Source of the DNA: Fallopia convolvulus
Taxonomy: Eukaryota > Streptophyta > Magnoliopsida > Caryophyllales > Polygonaceae
Assembly (NCBI GenBank): GCA_964016875.1
Contig: OZ024734.1
Span: 56,003,496-56,067,495, forward strand
DNA: 64,000 bases
Direction: 5' to 3'
Shown here: piece after piece, positions 1-12,349 of the stretch
Numbering within the stretch: position 1 is the first letter of the stretch
Layout of the letters: every line of letters starts with the position of its first letter
Notes under the pieces: model-generated
Databases searched by the model: none
What the model was told of the DNA's origin: nothing
Seen by the model: only the letters and a program-made list of their open reading frames with translations
Position numbers and translations under genes: made by a program

Positions 1-3000
1 ACAAGAAACTATGAACAAACAAGGCAGCATTATCAAAGACCATTTCATCAAGTGATTCTGGCAAGCCAATAAGTATATGGGATAATAACAACCTGATCAA
101 ATCTCTCTCTTCTCCTTTTAGACGCACGGTACATCAGCTCTTCTTCGCGTCGAAATGCTTGAACAGCAGTACGAAGAGCTACATAATTATATCCAGGGCA
201 ATATAAGAAAATAAATTCAAATTTGGAAAAGATAAGAGAAATTAAAGCTTATAGCCTTATACTTAATTATTTCTCGATTTTTCAAAGCATTCTCTTAATG
301 ATCTTTTGGTTGTTAAACTCAATCCTCTTCACCTCTTGTTCCTAATTTCCTTCAATTTCTTACTTTTCTATCCACAAGTAACTCATTGCCTCAAGATGAG
401 GATGCTATGTGGAGATTTCAGACAAAGATTTTAAAATGTGACGATCAACCTATCTCTATCCATTCTATCATATTTTTGGGTTTCAAAAACTTAAGTTCTT
501 TTTAGGTTTTGATTACTTCAGGGGGTTTGAATCTTTTTTTTTCCATGGCAGTGATGTGTACCTACATTCAAGTATACATACTGTACTTTATAGGAATTCT
601 TGGTTTGCCAATTTTAGGTTGAGTTGAATTAGGTCTATTGGGTAAGTTTATGTATGATGTATTTTGAACAATTTTCAAGTTCTAGTTGAGTCTGCTTTAG
701 TTTCACCAACTGCCCACCCTCCTGGCCAACCACAGAAACCAAACTTTTGCTCCCACCCACCCCCCCAAAGGAAAATGTTCCACATTACTCTTATTACTTT
801 GTTGACTTAACCATTCTCAACTGCCATAGGATAGTTAAAATTTAAGAACCTGTTTGCTACCAAATTCAATCCTTGGCAATATAACCAATTCAACAATAAA
901 GACAAGAAAAAAGCAAGAGAACATTTAAGTGACTTTTTTTCGGGGAAAAATAGCAATGAACTAATACCAATGAAGCCAACGGGATATAGACAGCTACCAG
1001 AAGCACCAAAGTATTTTGAGAAACATGAGGAGGGTTCAAATGCCAAAACAATTGTGATGGGTGCTCTACAAAGAAACATGAGACTAATGTAATCGTACAA
1101 GGAAAAAGAAACATGAGCTTTTTCCAAAATATGGTCTGAAACTGGCAAATGTCAAGCCTATAATTTTTTTAGTACACTCTCAAGTCTATATCAAACGATA
1201 CAAAATGGCACTTACACAAATTTGGAGACACCATTTCTTGAGTCACTGGATATGAACACGTACAGCAAACTTTCTGCAAAAAATTAATGTCATGAAGATT
1301 TTACAAAAGCCTTGTACTTTTTATAAGAAGTGAAACGTTTTCAAAATATTAATCTTTCAATGCATGGTACAAGAAGTACTGAATAGCAGATTATATTAGC
1401 AAAACAAATAGCGTTTCTACATGTTCACAGCAAATCATATGAATCAGGGGATATAATTACATTATAACATCTGAAATAATTAAATTTCCACAGATGGAAG
1501 CAACTAACATATACAATATTAGCTCTTCAAAAAAAAAACATATACAATTAGGAAATGACACATAAAAACTGCATAAATAAAAGAAACACTACCATGGTAT
1601 CAGAAAACGCTTCCACCTAATTTTCATGTCCCCTGAAGTGCTCCACCATGCAAAAGCTCATTTATTATAAAAAAAAATAGTATTTTTGATGTTTTCTAGA
1701 TACATGAAGGCAGATGGAAATTTTGTCATAGTCAGCTTTGTCCTTGTATTTATAACTTGCAGTAAATTTTATTTTCCTTTTAGCAAATCTAGTTCTTAAG
1801 GTCTCTTCTCGTAGAAGCACATTTAGATTTATAAACAAATCAAATGACTGACACATGCAAAAACCTATACAGAATGTACAAAGACACAATATAAGAAATT
1901 AAGAAGTACATATAACATTCTACTGCATTAAGGATACAGTACATGACTAGTATAAATAAATTCAATGATCTAAATATTACAAAAGTTCAGTTGCTGACAA
2001 GTGACAAATAATACATGCACAGTCATAAGATTTAGTTTTTGTCTTACTCACCAATCTAATAACCTGCTGAATACCACCACCTCCAAAGGAATGCCCACAT
2101 GGTAATATCATTGCATCATCCATGAGAGTTCCTCTGTGGACCAAAAAGATGAATGTCTTTTGAAATATCAAGAAAGATAAACTTGAACATAAACAGATCC
2201 AGATCATCTAATACTACAAGACTTCACCAGCCCATGCTGATGTCTTAACATAAAATAACAAACACAACCACTGCATTTAAACTAAATTTAAGTATTAGCA
2301 TAGAGATCATTCATGACGAAAAATCCTTTATTATGCTAAATCTCATTATGGCATCTAGAATGAAAAAATTGTTGGATCTGTTGCCCAAAAAAATCTAAGG
2401 AAGGTCAACCATTTAACTGAATATGCATCAGGTAATATTTCGGCAACATTCAGTGGGAAAGAAATGCACGTACATGTTACTGTTATTACAAAGATGTCAT
2501 TGAAGCCCAATAGTTAACAGTACTTTTACCAAAAGAGCAGGCAAGATAAGACACGAAAACTGTAATATATACTACTTACGTTATAGGATCTGAAAATATT
2601 GCCCTTAGGGAATCTCCAGGATCACTTAAAGTTGAACTATCCTTTCTTCCACTAAACCCACATCCATTCTCACCTGCTACTTCCTTCTGCCCATGGCATG
2701 GTCCTTCTGAGCCCTGCATGTACTGAGAATAACACATATCACCATCAGGCTCTGCAACATGAATTTCATTTGGAAAGTGCCCAATTCTTCTTTGCTGATT
2801 GCTGTCACTTGTATTTGCTCTATTTTTACTAGACCCTGGTTGTCCTAGTACCACAGTTGAAGAGAAAATTAATGCTAGAACGAAAATATACGCCTGTCTG
2901 CAACTTGGAAATACACATTACTACAGAATCTAATGAAGTTTACACACTCAAATGCACAAAATTTCCTATTGCTCCCACCACCCCGAACCATCCTAAGTAA

Positions 3001-3728
3001 AAGAAAGATACTTGAAGGGGAAAGGGGAAGCTCTTCTACAAGGGTAAGAAAGCTGGAGGAGAATTTCAAAATATCACATTTTAAGCGCATCATTGGACAG
3101 GGTTTCAAAATATCAAAAACCAATTCAAAATCTTTGCTTTCAAGTTTCATCAGAGTTCAAACCACTCAACTCTAACACTAGCAATCTAGCAAGAGCATGA
3201 AAATAATCCCAGCAAGAACACGAATTTCAGATTCTTACCAAAACTTGGACGGTCTTTTGAATGGCCACTTAATATCTTATCGCCTTCATCAACCTCCTCC
3301 CCTTCATCATCTTCATCTTCATCCTCGGAATCCTCCCCATCACTGTCCGTTGATGTTGTCCCATTGCCGTTCCAATTCCGGCTAGCTACTACATCCCTTC
3401 TCTCTTGCACGTTTCCGGCGTACATACTCCGGCGAAATTCCCCAGCCGTCGTCACAGCTGCCGCCCCCTGCGAAGCCAAGTACTGTTCCCTGTCCACGGA
3501 AGTTAGGAGCTTCTCATCCATGAATCCGCTTAGCTCTCGGGTTTTAGGGCCACCTGGTTCGCCACCAATTGCACGGTGTTGTGGCGCGCCTCCTCCTCCG
3601 CCGACGCTGGAGCAGCTGAAACGGAGTGCCCGGGCGTTATTGGTGTCGTCATGGAAGAGCAGCTGGGCGGCGTTTAAGCCGCTGTCTAATCTTTGGGTTG
3701 AGACCAAACTCATATTATCGGCAGCCAT
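1..3728 (-). CDS. PUB62: U-box domain E3 ubiquitin ligase, PUB62/63-like (3' end outside window)
   Basis: Probable E3 ubiquitin ligase of the plant U-box class. Exons reconstructed from splice sites: 3239-3728, 2580-2844, 2052-2133, 1216-1273, 93-178; all join in phase and the last exon(s) lie left of base 1. Exon 1 starts MAADNMSLVSTQ and ends with an acidic run (DSDGEDSEDEDEDDEGE). The U-box spans exons 2-5: DPIT-GTLMDDAMILPCGHSF, then KVCCTCSYPVTQEMVSPNL, then SLRTAVQAF, followed by the basic helix REEELMYRASKRRRERFDQ. This layout fits the small PUB62/63 group. The gene lacks ARM repeats in what is visible. The U-box pattern is seen directly; the family name is inferred from the overall arrangement. 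Introns 2-4 contain no other recognisable gene. Confidence 0.85.
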
Positions 3729-4863
3729 TTTTTTGAGGGATTGCTTCGATTTGAGGAATGGATTTGAAGCGTGTTTGTTGGCTGAGGAAGGAAATCTTAG
3801 GGTTTTAGGATGTCAGAAGTATTTAGGGCAGAAAAACCAATCAAGCCCATTTCAATCGAATAAGAGGATATTAGGGATTCGAATTGTGAAAGGGGGCGAA
3901 ATTAGGGCCCAGGTCAATTGAAATTTCATTGAAACTGGGGGAGATCACGTTGACAAGGAATGAATCATGAATGTTTTGAGGTTATGCCCTTCTCCAAGTT
4001 CGTCGTCAGGACTCCGGACAATGAAGTGGTGCGAGTAAATACGACGTCGTACGAGAGGTTACAACGGATGAATTTACGACGTCGGTCCATTACAACTCTG
4101 ACCTCATCATCCCTGCTCGAGCTTTAAATTACTAAGTTTGGCTTATCTCATGCTTAAACGAAGCTTGGTTCGAGTTTAAAATTTTATTTGATGTCGGTTT
4201 ATTTAAATGTTTATCGCGAGGTCAGACTTTTGTTTAGTTTCTTTGTAAGAGCTAGTGAACAATCAATTTACTTAATCATCTATACACGTAAATAAAATTA
4301 AAAATTAAACTACCTAGTTTGAAAGACTACAAAAACTATATAGTTTTATTTATACAATTTATTGTGATATATATAGTGGAGTTTATTCATGAACGTATAA
4401 TTTAGTTTGTTATGAGTATATAATTGAGACTTAACCGAGCTCCAGATCAATTCATTTATTTTTCAAGTCTTAAAACTATACTCAAACTCGACTCATTTAC
4501 AAATAAAATCAAACACGAACCAGACTTAATCGAGCCAAACATCGAGTTGCTCATTAACCGCTCTAATTATTTTACAACCAACCCATTGTGTAATGTATAT
4601 TTTGACATGTTAGATAGTTGTAACATGTGGTGCTTGTAAACTAAAATTAATAATTGTGTCAAGAAGTGATCTCAAAATGACATGTATGAGATGATCTCAA
4701 AGTGTGATCATAAAGAAGTCTGAGTTGTCCATACGTTTGTAATGAATGATCTTGTTTTGCTTTTCTTGTAAAGGTGGTTGGAAGGAGGAGCTCAAATGTT
4801 CATCAAGAAGCCTCTTAAGCTATCAGATGTGCAAAAGCTTAGGTGTCAACTGATGCACAAGTG
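3729..4863. other. Intergenic: U-box gene promoter side and a degenerate repeat
   Basis: No gene seen. The first ~250 bases are the likely 5' UTR and promoter of the minus-strand U-box gene. From about 4115 to 4570 the sequence has scattered GCTCGAG / TCGAG / CGAGCC words in both orientations, the look of an old decayed plant dispersed repeat. I could not define its ends. Confidence 0.4.
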
Positions 4864-4925
4864 TAGTGTAAAGGTTATTAAAATCGCGATCCGGATTGTA
4901 GGATCGTACGATCCTACGATCCAAA
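4864..4925 (+). repeat. hAT left terminal and subterminal repeats
   Basis: Left end of the hAT element. It contains the terminal inverted repeat (TAGTGTAAAGGTTATTAAAA) and tandem GATCC-type words (ATCGCGATCCGG, GGATCGTACGATCC, TACGATCC). More of these words follow to about 5035. Confidence 0.75.
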
Positions 4926-6282
4926 CATGAGGGAACGATCCGAATCGCATGTATAAATCGTATATGAGCAGAATCGTATTAGGATCGTTTTAGAATCGGT
5001 GGGATCGTCCGATCCCACGACTCTTTACCGATCCCAACAAATCTCCCTAATTTTGCTGTGCGTATTTCATTTACGTTATGAATTGATTGGGCCCATATGG
5101 GCCTATTTTTAATGAGGTTCAAAAAGAGTATTTGGCTATTTGCAAGAGAATATCAGATCACAAACCCTAAAAAAATCGTGGTCTCGTGGGATCTATTGTT
5201 GAACAATGGCTCAAGTGCGGAGGAGAGCTAAAGTACTATTCCATGCCTAATCAACAACGGTGCGATGGTACGTAGTCCACTGGCGGCGCGACTGTAGTGC
5301 TCTGGCGACGCGACGGTGGTACTGTGGTAGTCCTTTGGTGGGGTGGTTTTGAAGGTATTGTCCATGGCTATTTCTATAAGCTTCTTCTACCTCCTAAAAT
5401 TCTTGTTAGGCTTCAGCAAGGTTGTATTTTGAAATTGTTTAGTTCATAACTTCATATGCGTATTACTCAGTGGGCAAAGCTAGATTTAAGTTTCTTATTT
5501 TAATTTCTTAATTTCATAATTTTTATCATGTCTCTGTAAATTTTAATTCAATTTGGCAAATTGATAATCTTTCTGTTTAATAAGTACTTGGTTCACTTGA
5601 CTTTTGATCTACTTAAGGTGAATGCCTACTTATTATTTTGGATCAGTGATTTATTTATTTTATATTTTATACTAATTAGTAGATAGTGACTGTCCTAGGC
5701 TCTTAGTATATGAATTCTAAGTTATTTTGAGGCACAATTTGTTAGTACTTAGTAGTTAGAATATACTTTCTCAAAAAAACTAGTTAGTAATATGCCAGTG
5801 ATTATATAGTATTCATGTAGTAGTTACTAGTTAGTAATATACAAATTAAATAATATTCATGTTGACTTATGATTTGATGCAGAATCTTATTAAGTCACGA
5901 TCAACTTGGTGATTTTGGTGGAAAAAAACTGTGCATAATGGCAAGTGCTGAGTTAGTGAAACAGAAAAGAAAAAATGCTAGTGGCAATAGATCAGATCCG
6001 GGTTGGGAGCATGCAATTGAGATAGATAGTAGGTCTAAGAAAGTAAAGTGCAAGCATTGTAACAAGATATGTTCCGGTGGCATTTATAGGCTAAAACATC
6101 ACCTTGGGTGCACTCGAATGAATATCGAGCCTTGTCAACAAGCTCCACGTAATGTTATTGAAAAATTTCGAGCTCTTCTACAGTCTAAAGCTGAGGAATC
6201 TGAAAAAAGGAAAAACAGGCTTCATGATATTGGTGAACTTGATAATGATGAATGGTTGGATGAAACAAATAGAATGGGGAAG

Positions 6283-6297
6283 GGAAAAGGCATTATT
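6283..6297. repeat. LINE target-site duplication, left copy
   Basis: GGAAAAGGCATTATT, 15 bp, inside the hAT coding exon. The identical copy is at 12335-12349, on the far side of the LINE. Confidence 0.95.
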
Positions 6298-6341
6298 TTT
6301 TTTTTTTTTTTTTTGATGAGGTAAGAATTAGGAGGTCCCCC

Positions 6342-9300
6342 TTACGGGGGACGTCCTAGAGCATCCGATCGGATGAGAACAGAAAGTTCTGGATGACTCA
6401 TAATGGAATCAATCGGAAGACTATGGCCCAGCTTCGCAATTTTATCGGCCACAGAATTACAACACCTACCCACGTGAGAAATACGAATAGCTTCGAACCA
6501 GTTTAGGGAGAATACAATGTCTGAGATTATGATGTCTACATCCCAGGGGCATTGGCCTTTTTTAAGAACTGCATTAATTACTGTCAAGTTATCCCCTTCA
6601 ATTTCTAGCTTCTTTAATCCTAATTGTTTTGCCCTCCTAATCCCTTCCCTGAGAGCAAGAGCTTCAACTTTTGTTACGGATGCACAACCAAATTTTGATG
6701 AAGCGATACCAAGGACATCACCACTTGAGTCTCTTATAACTATCCCCGATGATGTTGATCCATCCATTAATCTAGACCCATCAATGTTTAGTTTATAGAA
6801 TCCTAGTTGAGGTTTGATCCATTTTTGTTGCTTCCGTCGCCGTTGCTCCTTGTTCCCATTCCAATTTTTAGGTTTCAGATCATCATCATAGTCATGTTTT
6901 GTTCGCTCCCAGGCTTGAATTTGCATGATAATATATTGCTCTAAGTTTGGTATGAAGTCATTTGGAGTTTGCTGAAATACTAGTTTATTCCTTTGGTGCC
7001 AAATTCCCCACCAAATTACTGCTAGTTCTGTAAAGTCTTGCATACCTATTTGATTTTTTATTTCACTTAATATGCTTTGTGGTGTTTTGTTTGTTATGTC
7101 TATACTTTTTAAAACATGTTCAGTTTTTGGGTTTATCTTTTTGCAAATACTTAGTGTATGTGAACATTTTATCAAAATATGGTTTGTATCCTCATACGTG
7201 CACTGACATAAAATGCAACCACCTGTTAATGGAATATGGTTTTGTATTAGTCTTGTCTTTGCTGGCAACCCATTACAACCTACTTTCCAAAGAAAGTTCT
7301 TAACTTTAGGGAATGTATCAAGTTTCCATATCCAATTGTTCGGACTTGGTTGTTGATTACTAATATTAGTAATATGGTTTACTGCTGAAGCGGTAGAGAA
7401 CCAACCATTCCTACTAGCCGCCCAATACATTCGATCTTGTATATCATTATGCGGGAGAGGGTTGTTTACTATGTTCTCCACAATATCGGGAGGTAGATGC
7501 CTTTTAAGTTCAGTAATATTCCACGATTTGTCCTGAAGAAGAAATTCATTTATTTTACTTTCAAGATTAATGTTGTCTGGGTTTATAGCTACTTCACTAA
7601 GAGGTTTGTTGGAAATCCAATGGTCAGACCAGAACCTGATTGTTTCTCCATCCCCCACTTGCCAAATTAATCCCTTTTCAAAGATAGGTTTAAGCTTTAT
7701 TAGATTCCTCCATTGCCATGATGTGTTTGATTTAATCTTGTAAGAGAAAAGATCACCATTCCTTAGATATTTTTCTTTAACAATCTGTACCCAGATGTTG
7801 TTTGGTTCGGCAAGGATCTTCCATAACAATTTCATCTGAAGCGCTTTGTTTATATGTTCGGTTTTTCTAATTCCTAAACCACCATGAGATTTTGGTTTGC
7901 ATATTCTATCCCACCCTATGAGAGGTTTATATTGATTATCTTTATTCCAAAAGAATTCTCTATTCGTTTTGTCCAATTCATTATGTACCTTGGCAGGTAG
8001 TATAAAGCTTTGCATTATATAGTTGGGTTTCGCAGTAAGGTTTGATTTAATGAGAATAGCTCTTCCTTCTTGTGATAGTGAATTAGCTTTCCATTTACTT
8101 AGTTGGTCCTTAGCCCGACCAATGGTTTCCTGAAATGTATCCCTATTCACCCCACCATTAATAATCGGACAACCCAAATATTTTTCTAAATCATCCATTG
8201 TCATAATATTTAAAGCTTGTTGGATTCGTTGTTTTTGTTGTTGGGAGACTATTTTTGAGGTTTGGAATGCAGATTTGTGGAAGTTCACTTTTTGTCCAGA
8301 AATTTCACAATATTCATCTATTATTTTCTTGATTGAAACGCAGGCTGATTGGGTAGCCTTAGAGAAAATGATCATGTCATCTGCAAATGATAAGAATGGG
8401 ATTTTTGTTCCATTTCTAGCAAGAGCAAACCCCACCGTTTTATTGTTTTCTTGGCTTGTTTGTTGTAGTTTCCTAGCAAGAATCTCGGCACTAAGGATAA
8501 ATAGATATGGGGATAAGGGGTCACCCTGCCTAAGGCCTCTTTCCGGCAGAAAAGGATCTGTAGGACCATTATTCACCAAAACAGAGAAAGACACAGTTTT
8601 AACACATTCCTTAATCCAACCTACAAATTTCCTATCAAAACCAAATTTCTCCATTATAGTGAAAAGAAATTCCCAATCCACTCGATCATAGGCTTTTTCC
8701 ATATCTAGTTTAATAGCGACCCAACCATCTTTGTTCTTTTTTCCTTTGAAAGAATGGAAAATCTCGTGTGCTATTAGTACATTATCTTGTATTGCTCTAT
8801 TAGCTACAAACGCCCTTTGGAGCGGATGAATAATCTTTTCCATGATTTTTTTCATTCTACCTGCAAGGATCTTCGCTATGACCTTGTAGATTGTTGAGCA
8901 GAGGCTGATCGGTCTATAATGATTAGTTGATTGAGGGTTTTCTCTTTTTGGAAGTAGTGTTATAAATGTATGGTTTATTTGTTTTAACAATTTTCCTGAA
9001 TGGAAAAAACTTTTGACTGCTTTAGTTACTGCTGGTCCAACAATATCCCAGTAGGTTTTATAAAATTCTACAGTCATTCCATCAAGACCCGGAGATTTAT
9101 CCGACCCCGAGTTCATAACTGCCTCCTTTACCTCCTCATTTGTAACCGGCTTGGTTAATTCCATATTGTCTATGCTTGAAAGCTCATGGGTTATCAGGTG
9201 TAGGTATTCTCTGAGGGTGGCATGATTAATGGATTCTTTCCTTTATCGTTGTTTGAAATCGTTTCGTATTTCATCCCTGATATTTAGTTCTCCCACAATC

Positions 9301-10472
9301 TGAGTTCCTTCATCAGTTCTGATTTCTCTAATGATTTTCCTATTTCGTCGCCTTGTTGCCATCTTATGGAAGTAACTACTGTTAGAATCTGTCAGTTTGA
9401 TATGCTTTGTTTTTGCTCTTTGTTTCCAATAAGTTTTATGGTAATTTAGTATGCTTTCTTTCTTCCATATCATTCTTAATTGTTTCTGAATCAATGCTTG
9501 GCATGGGTTCACATGTATTTGAGTCTGAGTTCTAAGTAGTTCCTCTTCAACAACCCGTAGCTTCTCAAACGTGTTCCCGAACGTTTGCTTGTTCCATTGT
9601 TTTGCATGTTGCTTTAGAAGTTGTGTCTTTTTCACTAATTGGAACAAATTAGAGCCCTCTACATTAAGCCGCCAAGCTTGCTTAACAACATTTTGAAAGT
9701 CTTTCCTATATGTCCACATTTTCTCAAATTTAAAGGGTTGAGCTTTAATTGTTTGGCTGTTGCTTAGCTCGATCGCTATTTTACAATGGTCTGACGAGGA
9801 GAATGCATAGTTTTGTGTGGTAATTCCTGGGAACCATTGGCGAATTTGATCACAAACCAACGTTCTATCTAACTTTTCATATATATTATCAATCTCAGTC
9901 CTATTTTTACGCCACGTAAATAAGTTACCAGATGTAGGAATATCAAACAGTTCACAATCATTTTTGAATTTAATTAGCCTTTCAAATCTAGCTTGTTCTG
10001 GAATTGCTCCGCCCTTTTTTTCACCCGGATTCTGTATTTCATTGAGGTCACCCATAACTATAATAGGAATATGTAAGTTTTGAGTTACATTGGTTAATTG
10101 TTCCCAGAATTCATTTTTCTGTCCTTCATTAGGAGGAGCAGACACAAGGCAGATCGCTAACGTATATTGAGTAGTGAGATTTTTGTATTTTTAAATAATG
10201 AATCTTTGTTCTTGAATTAACACTTCTATGGTTTCATTATATAATTGATAGTCTTTCCAAAGCACACAAATACCTCCTGATCGCCCCCTAGCAGGCGACC
10301 ATAGAAAGTTATCGAAACCTGATCTCCGCCACACTTGATCCGAAGGTGGTTTGTCCGTTTTAGTTTCTACAATTGTCATTATTTGGATTCTTTCAATTTT
10401 GCAAAATGAGTCTATCTCGGGCCAGAAGGACTTCCTTCCAATACCTCTACTATTCCAAAGTCCAATCTTCAT
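6342..10472 (-). pseudogene. LINE ORF2 polyprotein (EN-RT-RNase H), two premature stops
   Basis: Starts MKIGLWNSRGIGRKSFWPEI, an apurinic-type endonuclease opening; the later motifs GDLNEIQNP and SSDHCKI complete that domain. Reverse transcriptase follows with SPGLDGM, the DMEKAYDRVDWEF block, RQGDPLSPYLF and the catalytic FADDMIIF. A zf-RVT region (FPKVKNFLWKVGCNGLPAKTR) precedes a C-terminal RNase H domain (NIDGSRLMDGSTSSG, LEIEGDNLTVINA). The frame is continuous for 1376 codons except for TAA at 10191-10193 (in the endonuclease) and TAA at 9243-9245 (before the RT). No frameshift is seen. As it stands it is inactive; upstream in-frame codons reach 10526, but MKIG is the family-like start. 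Confidence 0.93.
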
Positions 10473-10526
10473 AGACAAAAACATATTGAGAAAGGCACCT
10501 TGTTCGGTTCTTATGTTGATCGACAA

Positions 10527-12334
10527 TTAACTCTTGTTTTCCAGACCTCATAGTCTTCATATGGCTCCCTGGATCATAGTTAAAATTTTGAGAATAGGAG
10601 CTAACAAAGAAGCTCCAGGCAAGCATATAGTTCATACAAAAGAATAAGTTATTCAAGGTCCTCAAATTATAAACAATCCCTTTTACATTTGTTTCTAGTT
10701 CAAAGTTACACAAAGGATCAAGTTCCCAACAGGACGTAGACACTATTTTACAATAATAAAAGTGTTTGTTCTCAATACTCTTTCGACTGGAGCATTTTGT
10801 TTTCCAGACACCTGGCCTTGTTTGATCCTTGTTACTTTGCATGCTCATATTCTCTCTTTCTTTTGCTTTTCCTGTCAACTGATTTATCCCACTAAACAAG
10901 TTAGTGTTGATTAATGTTCCATATATGCTATTCCATAGTCTAAGGCAAGACAGGTAGGTATATATTTTATACTTTAAATTAATGGAGGATGACAAAGAGA
11001 TAGTTAAACAATGAGGAACTATCTCGATTATCCACCACAACCTTGTACAAACATTGAGCCTCGGGGAAACACAACTCAGATATAGCAAACTAGAAGAATC
11101 AAAGCAAGTGCAATCACGGTATTTTGGATAGACTGAATTAGACCAAATCAGAGTTAAGCTGAAATTCAAATACTGGATTAAACAAACCATAAGAACCAAC
11201 ATCATACTACCAAAACACCAAGTTTTTTCCCAATCACAACTAGGTTTGAGTTTGGCTGTATCAACCGGGTCCCCAAAGAAAAACCCGAAGAGAAAGGTCT
11301 CTTTGAAATGGGAGATGTTTTCTTTGACCCCAGACAGGTTATCCAGGCAAGCAACCATATCAATTTTCATTTTTTTCTTTTCCTTTGTTCTTTATGGAAC
11401 CAGATGAGATGGCTCCAGTGTTGTTCAAAGAAGCACCACTACCAAGGGTCTCCGCGACCGTAGTAGGCTTGGGGTTGTTTTTCTTAGAATGGTTCAGGGG
11501 AGATGGTTGTTCAGTAGGAGAGTTGTTCATAGAACATAATACCTTTTGGAGCGAATTGCCTCCTTGTTTCTCACCATGCATTGCAGCACCAGGAAAGAAA
11601 CACAAGAGAACAATAGGCAAACGAGAATCCACACCAAAACAGACTACACTCCAATTTGTTGGAAATAGATAGTAGAGAGTAGAAGTAATATTCAGCAGTT
11701 TCCAGTGATGTAATTTAAAGACAAAAATCGAAAAGGAATTATACCGAATAGTAATATTAAACTGGTTCAAGTACACGGAGCAAGGTAACCTTTTCAGAAG
11801 ACTCCGTCGGCGTTTCAATAGAGAGGGATCGACCCGACGACAGAGTCCATCCCTCGCCCGATCCCGCTGGCATCGAACGCGGAAATACCGTAGCCCCCAA
11901 CTCACAAACATTCCTTGGAAAAAGCCCCACCAACCCGAATCAGACGCCACCAAAGCGAGACCTAGGGTTAGATCATCCTGCTCACCTCTCACCAGATCCG
12001 ACTTCTTCAATAGATCTTTGTGTCTCCTCCTCCAATTAGTACACCAGATATCAAGGATTCGAAGCCTAGCGGCATCATTAGCATCTACTCTCAGCCTTAG
12101 AAGCAAATCCACGAGAGATTTAGCACCCAATTTCTGATACGCATCGAGCCGAGTAGGTTCCTTCGATTCATGGGTCCGGTCTCTTGGTGAGATTTGGATG
12201 AAGATTGTGTTCTTCAAGCAAATTGATTGATCGAACAAGGTTTTTTCTGGGTTTAGAATTGGGGATTTAGGGTTTAGTTTTGTCGCTTTGGAGATCGCCT
12301 CAAAAATCGCCTTTAGGCACATTGTCGGGGGTCT
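10527..12334 (-). other. LINE 5' region without a recognisable ORF1
   Basis: In most plant L1 elements this stretch encodes a nucleic-acid-binding ORF1 with a CCHC knuckle. Here a minus-strand open frame runs from ATG at 12319 (MCLKAIFEAISKATKLNP) to 11360. Its first half and its Ser/Asn/Pro/Lys-rich end look protein-like, but the middle is Phe/Leu/Tyr-rich and unlike coding sequence, and no CCHC motif is visible. A second open frame (10450-11370) has no family features. ORF1 is therefore missing, spliced or too diverged to recognise. Confidence 0.5.
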
Positions 12335-12349
12335 GGAAAAGGCATTATT
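12335..12349. repeat. LINE target-site duplication, right copy
   Basis: GGAAAAGGCATTATT, identical to 6283-6297. Transposase coding resumes in the same frame directly through it (G K G I I D R M V). Confidence 0.95.

Larger units (their letters stand above)
6298..12334 (-). mobile_element. L1-type LINE, ~6.0 kb, inserted in the hAT transposase exon
   Basis: Non-LTR retrotransposon in minus orientation. Its poly(A) tail appears as a run of T at 6298-6314. The 3' end reads CTCCTAATTCTTACC before the tail. It carries an ORF2 with endonuclease, reverse transcriptase, zf-RVT and RNase H regions (6342-10472). A perfect 15 bp target duplication flanks it. Only two in-frame stops interrupt ORF2, so the insertion is fairly recent compared with the hAT host. 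No convincing ORF1 was found in the 5' part. Confidence 0.93.

Noticed and set aside
807..1889. Open frames inside the U-box gene introns
   Set aside because: They fall in introns, are hydrophobic by AT composition and carry no domain.
10450..11370. 306-codon open frame on the minus strand inside the LINE
   Set aside because: Composition is erratic, no domain motifs, and it overlaps the real ORF2 start in another frame.
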